A program made the translations under genes and the position numbers. Below, one piece after another: positions 44,901-59,900 of a stretch of 64,000 bases of DNA. Where the stretch lies: assembly GCA_029783825.1 (NCBI GenBank), contig JAREIK010002645.1, positions 496,001 through 560,000 on the forward strand, given 5' to 3'. The DNA comes from Sapria himalayana (lineage: Eukaryota; Streptophyta; Magnoliopsida; Malpighiales; Rafflesiaceae). Within the stretch, counting starts at the first letter, position 1; every line of letters starts with the position of its first letter. The notes beneath the pieces are model-generated. The model searched no databases. It was not told the DNA's origin and saw only the letters and a program-made list of their open reading frames with translations.

Positions 44901-47900
44901 AAAGTATTTATTATTTTTAAGATATTTTATAAAATATTAAAAAATTAATTTAATAAAAATATAAAAAAAAATAATGTATTGGAATATATGTTGAATATAT
45001 TTAGTAATTAATGTTTGAATTACGTGATTATACAAAAGACTTTCTGTGCTGGCACACCTCTAGAAAATATGGTGATTGAAAGAAAATAAATATTTGGTTG
45101 ATACAACTCAAACAATTTTATTTAGAATGAGTATTCTGAATTATTTTTGGGAAGATATAGTTTTACTTGTAAATTATCTTATTAATCAGATAATTTTGTC
45201 TATTTTTTTAGTGCATACCTTTTTAAATACTATGCCTTGGAGGATCATTATTTAAAATGTCTCTTAGAAATTTTGGGAGCATTTATTTTGTTTATCATCT
45301 CTCATTAAGAAATGTAAATTGGAATCGAGGGTTTTGAGATTAACTTTTTTATTTGAGATTGATACACGTATATGTGAATTAAGATACACGTATTTTTTAT
45401 GAGATCTCTCATTTTAGATAATTTAGTACTCAAATAAGCTATACATATTTTTTATTTTAGATTGATAGATTTTTTGTGAGTGTCATTTTTATTTTTTTTT
45501 GAGAATTAGTTATTTTTTAGTGAGTTTGAGAAAAATAAGAGTTGAAAATATATATGAATTAGAATAGAGTTTCTTATTCGTTATCTTAGAACTTGTTCGT
45601 TAATATTATGATGATATCCTTGTGAAATCATGATATGTATCTATAAGTATACATATTGTCTTGGTGAATTTGGAGAGAATAAGGTTCTTTCCAAAGAGGA
45701 AATCTCATTTGAATCCTGAAGACATAATAGCTCAACATTCTACTCCAATTTAGACACAAGATAAGTCAAAAATTAAGCGACATGATCACTCAATACTTTG
45801 ATAGGAGACACACATAGATACTACTTACATAGATTAAAATAAGCTTATCAAGAAACTACACGATCATGTAGTCAATTCCTCTTGATAATACTAAAATACC
45901 TAGGTCTCATTGTGATGTATTATTTCATCCAAGATAATGTCAAATCATTTTGGAAAAGATATATATTATTAACACAATGAGATTTGAGAAATAGTACCAT
46001 AATATCTAAAAATATTTGTTGTTTGTTGCAAATTGGTGTTTACGCAGAACACAGATTTAGATTTGAAGTTAAATTATCTTAATATATGATTTGTAGCGAG
46101 AATATTAATGCAAACATTTAGAGTTGACTATCAGGATATATCTTCTCCACCATCTAAGATGATCTAGATGTGAATTTTTTTTTTTGTAATATTTTATAGA
46201 TGATGGTTATATTAGTTAGGTTTGAATATTATTTTTCTTCTTGGTGACCTTGAGGAGAATATGATGTGTATATGAAACAATCACTTGGATTAAAATCTTC
46301 ATAGTCAAACATAATTTGCAGGTTGTGGAAGTTGTTATATGGCATGAAATAGTTATCAAGAATTTAGTTTGTAAGATTGTTATATGTAGTCATCTTGTTT
46401 GGTTTACACATGTTATAATTTTTTTTTGTATCTTTGGAAGAGTTCAAATGACATGCTAATTTCACTTATTGTGTACGTGAATGATATTATGGCTATGAGT
46501 TATGATGAGTTGAGAATCAACAAACTCAAAAAGATATTGTTTTTGGTATAAACGTGAATAATATTCAGTTGCAGTTACAATTGAAGGATGTTGAAAGACT
46601 TATATTTTTATTTGATATAAAGCTGATACTTATTTAATGAGAAGTATTGTTTTGTCATAGAAGATATATGCACTTGATATTCTGATGGGAGTTAGATTTT
46701 TGGATCGTACTTCAGTAGGTATTCTAATCATCCATGTATTAATTATACTTTTGATATAGTCCATGTAGTTGATTTTAATAATTATAGAAGAATTGTAAGA
46801 AAGATTAATTTAGACGCTTTTTTTTATATACTAAGAAATGGGAAGAACTATCAATGTCTTGAGATCAAAAGCATATATAGTTAGTTGGATATCAAATTTC
46901 AGTTAGCTGCCAACTTGTATTGAAAAGAAATCTATGCTAAAGTTTTATATTTTTCTTTGAGATAATTTTGCCTCATGAAAAAGTAATCGATAGAGAGATT
47001 TTAAGATCTAATGCAGAGTTATATTTCAGAGCAATGACTATTATTATTTGTGAGATATTTTGAATATGATATCTATTCGAGGAAATCATTTATTCATAAT
47101 CTTTTCCTGCCACTTTTTAATGTGATAATTAGTCAGTGACAATTTTTAATCTGGCATTTCGTCAGTGGACAAAACATATAGAGGTAAAATATTTATTTTT
47201 TAGAGAGAAGATTAAGAATGAAATTATAATAATAATATATATTCAGATAATAAAGTAATCAGTAGATATATTTTGACAATAATAATACTCATGAAGACCT
47301 TTTTTTTTTCTTCCAAATTTAGTATTCTGACTTGAATGCACCAGCTTGTTGAGTAGTGTTATTGTATATTCTTTTTAGTTTGTTATATATTTTTTTTCTT
47401 CATGTTATGTTGATGTGAGCACTCAATCTATGAACATCCCAATCGGATTGTCTATTATATAAAAGTATTGTTTATATGTTTTATTTATTTAAGTATTATT
47501 ATTATTATTTATTATTCTAGAATTTTTACAAGAACCAAGTCTATCGTGGTTACATGAGAGAATTTTTTGATAATCAATACTAAACTCTTGAGTGAATCTT
47601 TTCACATTAAAGTCTCGTCTTAAAATAATCGATATTTTCACAGAGGTATGTCTCAAAATCAAACAGTTTCCTACAACTAATAATACATAATTTCCATTGT
47701 CGTAGTACTAGTTCATTAGTCAGATTTGAGTGAGTATTTATCTATTCCAATATGTCCAAACCCAATTATGGGTGAAATAATATTTCAGAAAGAGATTTTA
47801 GTATTCTAATATCGTTGAGAGAAGCAATAATAAAAGTAAAAATAGAAAAATATGTGAAAACAATAAAATCTTTGTGAACGGATGTTGGGTATAGTTCATA

Positions 47901-50900
47901 TGTTCTTTTTGGAGAATGATCGGAAGGTCGAGATTAAATTTGTTGCTTCCAGTTTCATTTAAATATGAAAATATTTTTTCATGTCCTATAAGATACCCTA
48001 CTTAGTTGTGTAAAATTATTTGTAGACATGTGAAAATGATGTAATACTATTAGTATGAATTTATTAGCTATTCTAGTACTCAGAAAAGATATAAAAGTTT
48101 ATCACCAATCACATGTAGAGTAATTATTATTATTCAGTTTGATCTATCGAGTTTTGAAATTCATTAGCATGAGATGTTTGGTGTTCCCTACGCCATAGTT
48201 TATGTTTGGAGAAGGCCTATTGCTCTATCAGCTGACTAGTGACTACTGACTACTCTCCTGCGTAGTTAGATGATACTGCAAGTAATTTTTTGCTGATTTT
48301 GATTAATCTCAATAGAACCAACCAGGCCCATGGCCAAGGGTGGCTACACTCAATTTGTGGAATCGCTCACAAAGACACATTTTCACTTGAGTCAATTTAT
48401 TTCATCATGATCAGGTGTTGGGTTGTTATAAAACTTGTGTATTTATTGTTGCAGTAAATTGTTGTATTTGTATAATTATTTTGTGTATTTTTATTGCATG
48501 TGAAGAAGCAAGTTTAATTTTCCATCTGTATGATGCCTTTGTGTGTGTTCACTAGTATATTTGCACGCCAGTCTTACATATTTATAGCATCTGGCGTGCC
48601 ATCAATACATATCTTGTGTTGGCTGACAGTGCTGACTTGTGAAATGACTGGCATAAATTTGTGACACGTGAGGATGATTTTACCAGGTGGGAAAATCCAT
48701 TGATGGGCTGGACTTCCACAGGAGATCCATATGCTAATGTTGGTGATGCAGCACTCAGTTTTGATAGTTCTGAAGCTGCAATGGAATTTGCAGACAGGCA
48801 TGGTTGGGAATATGTTGTACGTGTCTTGAAGATTTCATTTCATATAGCTATATATGTGTATTTATTTTATTCTACAAGAGCCTCCTGTGTGTGTATTTCT
48901 AAAGATGCCAATTATATTTTATTGCTCCATATTATCCATGCTCATTGTATTTGCTTTCCTCATAAAATTAGGCTTCCAACATCTCAGACTCATGCTGATG
49001 TGTATTTCTAAGGCTTGTCCTGACTCTTGCAGAGGAACTAGAGGTGGCAAATGGGTCTTGTTGGGCTGGCATGACCCAATTTTTTATGACTCGAACAAGC
49101 CACATGTTGGGTTGGGCATGACTCGATTTGAAACCCGTGTCATGCCAACCTGGCATGATCATTAAAGAGGGTAACCTGACATGGTCTGGTGGCCCTCTGG
49201 CATCTTGGGGCATGCTGAGCCATGCCTAAACCCAGCACGACCTAGGCACTAGGTGCTGGTGGTGTGCAAACCCAGCATGACCTAGGCACCTGGTGTTGGC
49301 CATGTCTGGCCAGACATGGTTTAACCCCAGGCATGCATGAGTATGGGCTAATGACTAGCTATGACTTAGCATGACCCAATCCAACTCGACCTAATCATAA
49401 TCTTTTTTTTTTAAATGGGGTGTGAAATTCATTTGCCAACTTGGGTTGGGATTTTTGCATAGTTCGGAGCATCATCCAAGCATGTTTTGTCACTTAAGAC
49501 AATTTTGGCCTGCACGGGACGGTTTGTTTGGTCGTGCTGTGCCATGTGCTGTTGTGGCATGCATGTGCCCCATCATTCTGGCTTATGATTAGGTTAGTTT
49601 TCCTTAGGCATGCTAGGGCCGATTAGAGATTTCAAATAAGCAGTGTCATCCTGGTATAACTTATTTTTATGTGGCAGTTGAAACATCTAGCCATGCCAGA
49701 CATGACACGAGATCCCAAGCACTTGATTTGTCATAATCCATTTGGTTAATTGTTGGGTACTACTATGCCAGGTCATGTTAGGTCGATTCTGAGTCGTGCT
49801 GGGTCATGTATGTTATGAGCAGCCTGAATTGAAAGTTAAAATTTTTTAAAATTTTAATTTTTTATTTATTAGAATTATTATATTTGATTTCACTTATCAA
49901 AATTATATAATTAAAAAATATATTATATTACTAATTTAAATGAGTTAAAATAAAATAAATAATTAAAAAATTTATTTGACATTTGACTCGATTCAAAAAT
50001 CAAAATATTATATGAAAAAAAATATAATTTGAAATATGATACATTACATGTGATGAAATAGAAATAAATAAAATTTGTATCACTAAATGTCATTGATATT
50101 TCATGAGTTGTCTTTCGTCAACAATTTTTTTGTTTAATCTATAATTTATAACTTTTAATCTTTTTAGTCTTTTAAGCATGCAAGTGTTTCTATATTATCT
50201 AGTTGTATTCTAGTTCTCTTATTTAAAATAATATTGATTGTCATAAAATCGTAGATTTCGATACTATGCTAGCTACCGAAGGGGTCAATTGATCGCGTGT
50301 TATCTTATATAGTACAAGAAATATGATTCGTATGATTTTTATTAACTTAAAAATTAAATTTTTATTATTATCATCTGATAGTATGTAACAGTAATTAATA
50401 TTCAAGTATCACGACAGCTCATGCCAATTTGATTGATTACCTTGTTCTTTCTCCCTAGCTAACTAAATATAAAAATTATTATTTTTAAATATAGTGTTCA
50501 TGTCAGTATTTGAAGTCTCATTATAACTCTCATACATAGTATTGTAATATGAAAAATATCTTAATTCATTTTTTGTGCATTAAACTTTTAGGTATGTTTT
50601 TTTAATTTATGCAAATGAATATGTATCTTAATATAAATTCTATCTCTTTTATATTAACTTTATTATTCATATAGGCATCCAAGCAATACAAAGTTAAAAT
50701 AGAGGATTAATATTTTAAATATTTAATTTTTATTCTAACATCTATGCCACTAAATATAGTGTGCCTTATATACTTACTAAATATACTATTAATATTGCAT
50801 ATTTATACAAGTGCAATGCAAATGGTAACAGTGCACACTGACAAACATATATTTGTCATTTCATAAAAAAATTTCAGAAATGTTATAAAAGAAAATTTTG

Positions 50901-53900
50901 TATTATAGTTTTAATCATCAATAATAAGTTCGTTATTTTTACTATTAACACAATCAGATATTATATGTTGATAGCTAATACATAATCTAACATTAGATAA
51001 ATATAAATTTAATAATATCTCATATTTATTTGGATTTTTTTCTTTTTTAGATTTATAGACAAATATAGATTGTTAAACTATTATTATTTATTAGGTATCT
51101 TAAAATATTTAAGTGAATTTTTTATCTTTTTAATGTGAGAAAAATTATTTTAATTTATATTTATACTATTAAGTTAATTATGTGACACATATATTTAATA
51201 TAAAAAATTTTATCTAATGATGACTTTATTTATTCTTTTAAGTTCTGATAAATATACTGATGATGTCTATATTATTTGAAATATTATTAAAAATAATATT
51301 AAAAATTTTATTCTTGATATTATATTCTAAAAAATCTTTGTCATACACTCACATATGGTAATATCATCACGATGATAGATAATCTCAAAAAATTATAAAA
51401 TTTTTTTTATAAATTTTTTTTTGAATCTATATAATAGGCAAAGATGTATGTGAATGATGTATCATAGAAAATAGTCTATATGTCAAAAATCACTTCATTA
51501 TATTTTTTAAATTTATTAATTATTAATTTATTTTTTAATTTATAATTTTTTATTATGTCATTTATACTAGTGAACTTAGGAATTATATGATAAATTGGTT
51601 AGAAGTAGGTTTATATGATATTGATTATTTTAGAATTTTCCGAAAATATAGTCGAGAGATCGATGATTATAATCAATTTGGTCATGTTTTTTTCTCTCAA
51701 AATTATTAAAGTAAATGAGGGGGGTCAATAAAGTTGAACTTGATTCAACTTCATAGACTATGCTACTCAGTTGGATATGCTTGGGGTGTAATCCAACTTC
51801 AAATGCGTGCTTTTAAAGGTCACTTGTGTCATTTATATTCCTATCTGTATATATATATATATATAATATATATATACTATATTAAATTTTTTTATATCTC
51901 TGGAATTCTTATTTTTTATTATATTAAAATAAGTCTATATTGTTGAAGTTTATATCTAATTTTAATTTTTTAGCTAAATATTTCGATACCATTGGACATA
52001 TCCTAATTTTGGCCTTGGATATTTTGTTGGATTATCATTATTATCTATATCTACGTTGAACTCGTTATTATTAAATTACTAGTGATTATTATTTTATTTT
52101 ATTTATATTTTTAATTTTTAAAAATTTAATAATTTTACTTTATAAAAATTTTTTATTTATAACATAAATACAAAGTCACTACTTACAAATTAATAAATAA
52201 AAAATAAATATATAGTGTAACAATGTAAGTTTATTTGAGTAGTAGTCCATAATCATATTTCACTTCTTTTTAAACCATTCAGCTTAGGGCTAACAATTTG
52301 TAGTAAAACATAACACACATCATAGAAGAGGAATGAGAGGATATATGATAAAATAAATTTGATGAAAATCAAGATTTTTCTATTCTATATTTATATATTT
52401 TTTTATATTAAAATAATATATAATTTTTATTTTTTTTTTAATTTTTTAAAATATAAATGTACATAAATCTGACAGTAGAGGTGTCAAACGGGCCGGCCCG
52501 GCTCGGGCCTGCCCTTTTTTTGGGCATGAGCGTGCCTTCGTGCCGGGCCCGCTCGGGCCAATAATTTTTTTTTGAATTTTTTTTATTTTGTTTATATTTA
52601 TTATTAAATTATATATAAAATTTTAGATAATGTTTAATATTATATATTTATAATATGAAAAATGTTAAAATTTATTAAAATAACAAAGTTTAAAATTTTT
52701 TTTATAATGTAATATAAAATTAGTTTAAAATTTATTTGAATTATATAATATAGTTATAAATTTTTAAAAGGAAAATTAAAACAAAAAAATAAATAAATCA
52801 ATACATTTTGTTAAATAAATAAAAATTAAAAAAAACATAAACTCAAATGAAAAATGATCAATCAGCCATTTGATACCGAATGTTCGAACCAAACAAATTA
52901 CAGTTTCAACATAACATATAGATAAATCGTACAATCAATAAAAAACAAAATATCGAAATCAAAAAATACCAGATCATCATAAATCGTCAATCGTCATATC
53001 ATGAGCATCATCAGCTGCAACATCAAGATCAGTATCATATGGATCATCATCATCAGCAATCAACTCCTCCGCTATCGTAGTGAATGCAGCTGCAGACTCT
53101 GTCCCAGTCCTAGCTCCAGCACGATCATGGATGCTAAACCTCGAATCCTCCTAATCCTTCAAACAAGCCAAGACCTCAATAATATCTATACATAATCTCG
53201 ATCTCCTATTCGAAATCACATTCACTGTAATGGAAAAAGTAGACTCCGATGCTACGCTCGACACCGGAGGAGTCAGTAGATTCCTTGTCATCCTCTATAG
53301 CATGGGAAAGGTGGACTCATATGATTTTCACCACTGTAATGTATCAAGATTCTTAGTATCAAAATGTGATAGGATTGAGCAGTAATCGGTATCTAAGTAC
53401 CGAGAAAGCTCGCTTCTATGTGATGGTCCACCCCTACGTTTCCCTCTCGTTACTTGAATGGAAAAATCGTCATATCCGAATAAGGTATCAATGTCCGTAA
53501 TCACAGTCTCACTACTACCACCACCACACCTAGTATCGTAGTATGTGAACAAGTCAGTCAATTTCTCGTGAATGAACCCTTCAGGTGACTCTTCCAGCTT
53601 CATGCACGAAGAAATATAGGTCAGAGTTTTTTCTACCCCATCTACCTTAACCCTAGGGTCCATGCATGCAGCGAGTCAATAAAGAGATGAAATGGTGGAC
53701 CAGTACTTCAATAATAAGTGTCGGGTCAGCTCGATACTTCCTAAACATGCTACTAATGTTGCATATGCACCGGAATGCAATACAAGTAGTGGGCGTATAA
53801 ACCGATGAACACATGTTTGTCATGTCATAAAAAATCTTCAGGAATTTCATTTATGAAATTCCGGAAGCCCAGTCAGTGTCGTCAATAATAAGTTCGTTAC

Positions 53901-56900
53901 TTTTACTATTAACGTAGTCGGATATCACGTGTTCGTATTCAACACATGATTCTAATATCAGGTATGTGTAATTCTAACGATGTCTCACATCCGATTGAAA
54001 TTTCTTATTCTTAAGATTCACTGACAAACAGAGACTACCAAACTCTTGTTGTCTGCGAGGAGTCCAAATATATTTTAGTGCATTACGTATATTATCCAAC
54101 GCGGGGGAACACACCTTTATACCCACTTGAATAATCAGGTTAATTACGTGACACATGCATCTGACATGAAAGATCTCTCCTAATGGTGCGTCTCTAATAT
54201 TCCTAACAAATATGTTGATTGCTACTCCATTATTAGATGCATTATCGAATGTGACACTAAAAATTTTATTTTGAATTTTATATTCCCTAAAGATTTTTAT
54301 CATACACTCAAAAAATGGCCGGGTCATCATGAGGATGAAGAATCTCAGAGAATCCTAAAATTTTTTTATTGATTGTCCAGTTTGAATCTACATAATGGCT
54401 CGTGAGACATGCATAAGAAGATTCATCGTGACTTGTCCAGATATCGGACGTCACGGACACCACTCCACTATATGCTATAAAATCATTAATTATTTTTTGT
54501 TTTTCTAACTTATATATTTTTAGTATGTCATTTCTAGATGTGAACCTAGGAATCCTACGATAAGCATGTTGAAAATATGTTTGTATGATGCACACTACCC
54601 TTGGATCTTTCGAAAATCTGATCGGAAGACCCATCAATGTGATAAGTTTGGTTATGCCGTCCCTACCCAACTCGCTGGAGTATATGAATGGAGAAAACTT
54701 TGAGACTGAACTTGATCCAGTCTCAAAAAATACAGTGCCAAGTTGGGTTTGCCTAGGATCTAATGGACCATATTTTTTGGTGCATAATTTGGCATGTCTC
54801 TCAAGGTGCTCAATCCCAAACGAACTCTTACATGTTAAAAGTCACATACTATATTTATAATGTGCTATTTCTTGTTTCTCACCCCTAACATTTTTTTGTT
54901 TTATTATATTAAAATGAGTTCAAACTACAGAAATCCTCCTAGTTTTTTGTTTTTTAGAAGTTTGGGTTGAGACGACTGGAGAAACCAAAGTTTCAGTAGT
55001 CTCAGACATCAGTGTAATATTTTCATTTTCTAAATTTAAATATGTTTCAGTTGTATTTGTCATTTTTTAGGATATTTATTATTCAGAATAGTTTTTAGAG
55101 ACTAGAAGACTTATTTTAATTTTTTCTATTTTTGGTCTAGAGAGAGAAACTAGAGAGATATAGAGAGAGAAAATTAAATAACTTAAAATAAATTACCCGG
55201 TAAAAGCAGTGAGGTCGGTCACGTGCACGGTGCACCACAGTCAAGCTCTAAGTTCAAAACTCAATTTGAGATTCTCAAAAATCAATATTGAATGTTGAAA
55301 TCCCGAGTCCCGAGAGAGAGAGAAGCAAGATTTTTGAGAGATAAATTGAACGATTTGAGAGAAAATATGTTTATGAAAAACATAAATATTAAAAAGATGA
55401 GGGTGAAATTTATAGATTAAAGATAATAATTTTTTTTTAAAAAGTAATTTTTTTTGAATTTTTTAGGGGGCAGAATCATGAGGGCCATTGGATTCTGTCC
55501 CCTAGCCGTTGTAGGCGAGATCCAACGGCTGAAAATTAAATTTTTTATTAATTTTTTTTCCTTTTGGGGGGGGGGGGGGGGGATAGGGTCGGTTTGGGCC
55601 TCGTTGGACCGCACGTCGTGTCCAATTAGACCCGACCCGTGGTCTTTTTTGTGGAACTGGCGTGGGGGACTCGCGGGGTCGGGCTTGGGGGACACCCCAC
55701 ATTGGCCAGGCACGGCTCGTGCCTAACCAGGGCACGGCATTTTTCCATGCCGGGCAGGCCCAGGCATTTTCCCATGCCGGGCAGGCCCAGGCAAGGCCGA
55801 ACCTTGCCTCGTGCCGGGCGGGCCAGCTTGGCCCGGTTGACACCTCTATCTGACAGATATCAAATATAATTATTTTTATTTTATTTTTTTATGCGACATG
55901 GAAAGTGACAAGTGCGGCTTGTCACTTTTCATGTTGGCACGCAAGTTAAAACATAATGGGCGTCAAAGTTGATCGAGTGGGTTGAGTTTGTTTTTTTCAA
56001 AACCTAGTCATGAGTGACTGACCCATGATCAGTGCTCTATCATGAGTCATTGCTCTTGTGGATAGTGCCTGTCCTAGCACAAGACATGATTGGCCTTACC
56101 TTAGCATGACATGACCCATACCATGGGCCACCATGGTCCCGGTTCACTACGGCATGAGTTGTGCCATGGACCAACATGACCCCAGTCCACATATGGTTTT
56201 AAAATGTGCCGTGTCTCACCCACTAGACACCTCTAGGGCCGATCCATTTTTAAAATGTCACAAAATATAAATTTTAGTGCAATTATGTTTGACTTAAAGT
56301 TAAGAAGTGAATTTCTCACATGCCTAAGTCAACTGACTCTTGTCATACATAAGAAACACATAAACAAAGCAAAATGAGAGATATACATTGGAAACATGTC
56401 ATTGTCACATAATTCTTGAAATCCACTTAAAGAGTGAGTTTCATGTATTAATAGTTGATATCTTACAAAGTGTAATGATCATATGTTACAAGCAACAAAA
56501 TGAATGTATTAGAAGATTCTATAACATGAAGTATCATTAAATCTCAAAGAATTTTGGAGTCCTTATATTTTTTGTGATATTCTAAAATGTTTTGGAATCT
56601 TTAAGAATGGAGTTTTTATCTTGTTTTGGGCTTGATTCTTATTTTTGATCGTCATAACACCTAGATAATGATAATATGTTTTTATCTAATCTTATGATTC
56701 TCTGAAAATGGGTAGTTCGGTATGGCTCAGTAGCATGCATTTTGGCTGGGTCATGGCAGATAATGCTAAGCTTGGTCAAACATGGCCAAGCTAACTTGGT
56801 TCATTCTAAGCTAATATGGGTTTGGTCCATGCTAGCTTTGGTTTGTTATTGGCTAGCCTAAATCAGGACCAGGCTAACCTAGGTCAGGACCAGGCTAGTT

Positions 56901-59900
56901 TGTTTGGCCAGTCGGGTCAAAACCAACATGCATGGGCTATTGTATCGTGTTGTGCCATGCCATTTTCCCGTGCTAAAATTTTTGGCCCAGCATGACCATA
57001 GGCATATCGTGGGCCGGTTCTTGTTATGTCCAAACACAATTCTGAACTAGGCTCTATTATTATAGACAGGACTTAACCATGTTGTGCCTCGTGTTGTGCC
57101 TTGGCATCCTATCCTAATTGGCACCTTTAAATTTGTCATGAGAAGTAAAACTTCTATATCTGTCTAATGAGATTTTTGTTTAGCATAATCATCTTGATCT
57201 TCATGGAATAATTTTGAGATACTTCTGTAAAAAATATTATGCAACTTAAGGTTTGGTGGTAGCTCGAGTCAGTAGGATATCTTACCCACTTTGCAATGCA
57301 TAAGAACATGCTTCATATCGCCATATTAAGACTTTATGAACAAACTTTGAGTAGAAGTTCAAAATATAATTTTACAAATATCAAGTCTCCTACTTGATTA
57401 TAAAAAATGTCTCATGATATTGTAAATGTAAATTTATATGTTTAGATGCTTTGTTTAGATTAATTTTTAGATAAGTCCACTTAATATAGTCACTCACAAA
57501 CAAATTTATATGTTGTTGGATTCGATGTCACATATCCAATGATATAAGGTGTACATGATTGTTGCTTTTTTATAATCTCTCAAGTATATTGTCTAGTAGC
57601 TTTTCTTCACTTCAAGTTATATGGTAATTGAGCCATAGCTAACAATTATGATTAATCTCACTGTAACTTCAATTTTACCTTGTTTGATCTTTTAAGTTGA
57701 AGAATGATTCTTCAGTATTGTTGGACAATTGTGCTTCCACGGTAGTGAGATTAAGAAACAGAAATAACAGAAACACAGAAAACAAGCAATATATATCCCA
57801 ATTCAGCAAGCATCCACGAAATAATCAAAAACGAGAAATCAACGCCGAAAATAACGTGGTTCGCTAGTCGCTCAGTAAGACTAGCTATATCCACCAGAAA
57901 ATCCTTATGCGTTACAGATTAAACCAAACAGAAACGTCTTATAATATGCAGCACACAAAGCAGTCGCGATAAATTGCACATAGAGAAAAGAAAATGATGA
58001 ACAGTTCCACGGGTCCAAAAATAACCACCCGAAAATAAAATTTCAAATCATTTTATATTAAAAAACATCTCGATTCATTTAACTGCAGCGGGACCTCCGT
58101 TATTGTGCTACTGCTGCATTCCCGGTCTTTTAATATTTCCTTTCCTGTACTTACATGAAAATATTAAAAAATAAACAATATTTTGTTATACAAACAGATT
58201 ATTAAATAAAAATAAATTACATATACATCAGGTATAAAAAGTGAAGTATATTATTCTTAAGGGTTCAAAATGTAGTTGCATATGTAAGTCCAAAGGGCAC
58301 TAGCAAGAAACCATTGTAGACATAACGAGTCACACATGATTACTTGTGAGAGATGTGATTATTATTATTATTTTTAGATAATTGAATTGTTCATAGTATG
58401 TTAGAGAGTTTTTTGATTTTTAGTCTCATTGGCACAGCACATTATCAACAAGGATTAAGAATACATAGACAATTGATAAATAATACCAATAAATTTAAGA
58501 TACAAACTAACATTATGCAACACTAATCTTCTAGTTACTACATGCAAGGTATTTGTAAAGATATTTGCTTGCTTCTTTATTAGTTGAATATATGTTGTAG
58601 TAATTGTCTAATCTTGAATTCTCTTTCTTAGTAAGAGAATTTAAGAATAGACCTGAGAGGAGACTAATACTTATAATGCTAGTTTATATGTTTATGATCT
58701 TTCGAGTGCTCTTTGAAAAGGAAAGAGAAGTTGTCAGCATCAGATCTCATAGCTATTATCATACCAAAATTGTGCTAGAATATGTTGGAATGGATGAATG
58801 CTCTCTCCTATAATGATATACGAGAGCTAATACAATGACCTTTAAAAAGTCCATTATTGGTTGCAAGTAGATATTTATTGTGAAGATAACAAAAACTCTT
58901 ATTATTGATATTCTTGTTGAAATTGTTATTTTGAATTGTGTTCTAGCAAATATTCAACTTTTTTAAGATATTGACTTCAATTTTGATACAACTCCTCTAG
59001 TTGACTATATTGCTTATAGAAAAATTATAGGGAAGATTATTTATCTAATTATAATCAGATTAGATATAATATAAACAGTCAATATATTTAGTTATTTTCT
59101 AAATTATCTTTGACATGTTGATTTTGATGCTACTTTTCTTATACTGAGGAGAAGGATTATGAACACTTATAATTAGTTAAGTATAATCATGTACTGAGAG
59201 AAGGATTATGATAAAGCTCTATACTTTTCTCTTTAAGGATTGTGATAATTAGTCATTAACATATCTAATCTTAGATTTAGTATTTTATCAGCGGATGAAG
59301 CATGGATGTTGACTTTTTTTCTGAAGGAGAAAATTCAAGATGAGATCATTAATATATTGGACATGCACATTGCTTAAATTAAAAACTTAATTACTGTAAA
59401 AATCCAAATCCAAATCCAAATCAAAAGCAGCATAATTAATTTAAAATTTTAATTTAAGTTTTATATTATAAAAATATGATGCTCGCATGTTTAATAATTA
59501 AAAATTTCTTATTTCCTTATATAATTCGAAATGTGGTGATTATTTAATATTTTTAATTTCTTTTTTATATTATTCTATTATTAGAATTAGAAATGATTTA
59601 ACCTGACCCAACCCAATCCAACCCGGTCCAATTCCAACCCACCCGACCCAATCCCAATTCTCAGCCACAGTTTCATAATGTCAGAGTCGGTGGGTGGGTT
59701 TGGGTTGAGATTTTGGTTGGATCTGGGTTGGGTTGGGGTTGAATTTTCATTTTGGATCTCCATGTGACACAGTCATTGCCTTTGCAGATTAAGAAGCGCC
59801 ACACACCCCTTATGAAGGTTCATTTCTCTCCCTCTCTACCTCCTCGACTATCATATTCTTGTGGTAGGTGATCAAAAAAAGAAAAAAAAAAAAGAAAAAA

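Larger units (their letters stand above)
49039..56235 (-). mobile_element. Old hAT element split by insertion of a younger relative
   Basis: The left end TAGAGGTGGCAAATGGGT and right end CTAGACACCTCTA are family termini. The left part (49039-52475) is colinear with the transposase-bearing part of the young copy; for example the region at about 50220-50340 aligns with 53200-53320. The right part (55857-56235) is the remaining subterminal sequence with GCCATGGACCAACATGACC phrases. The flanking 8-mers AGAGGAAC and GGGCCGAT do not match, so the duplication is decayed or the ends come from different copies. NDUFS4 intron 3, about 220 bp after exon 3. A roughly 35-bp phrase (CCCAGCAYGACCTAGGCAC) is duplicated near 49225 and 49267. 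Confidence 0.6.

Noticed and set aside
55417..55869. Several Pro/Arg/Gly-rich frames
   Set aside because: They lie in the GC-rich end of the hAT element and the run of G residues.
49039..56235. Treating the outer hAT ends as a proven single element
   Set aside because: Termini and colinearity agree, but the flanking 8-mers do not match, so I kept confidence moderate rather than claiming a defined insertion.
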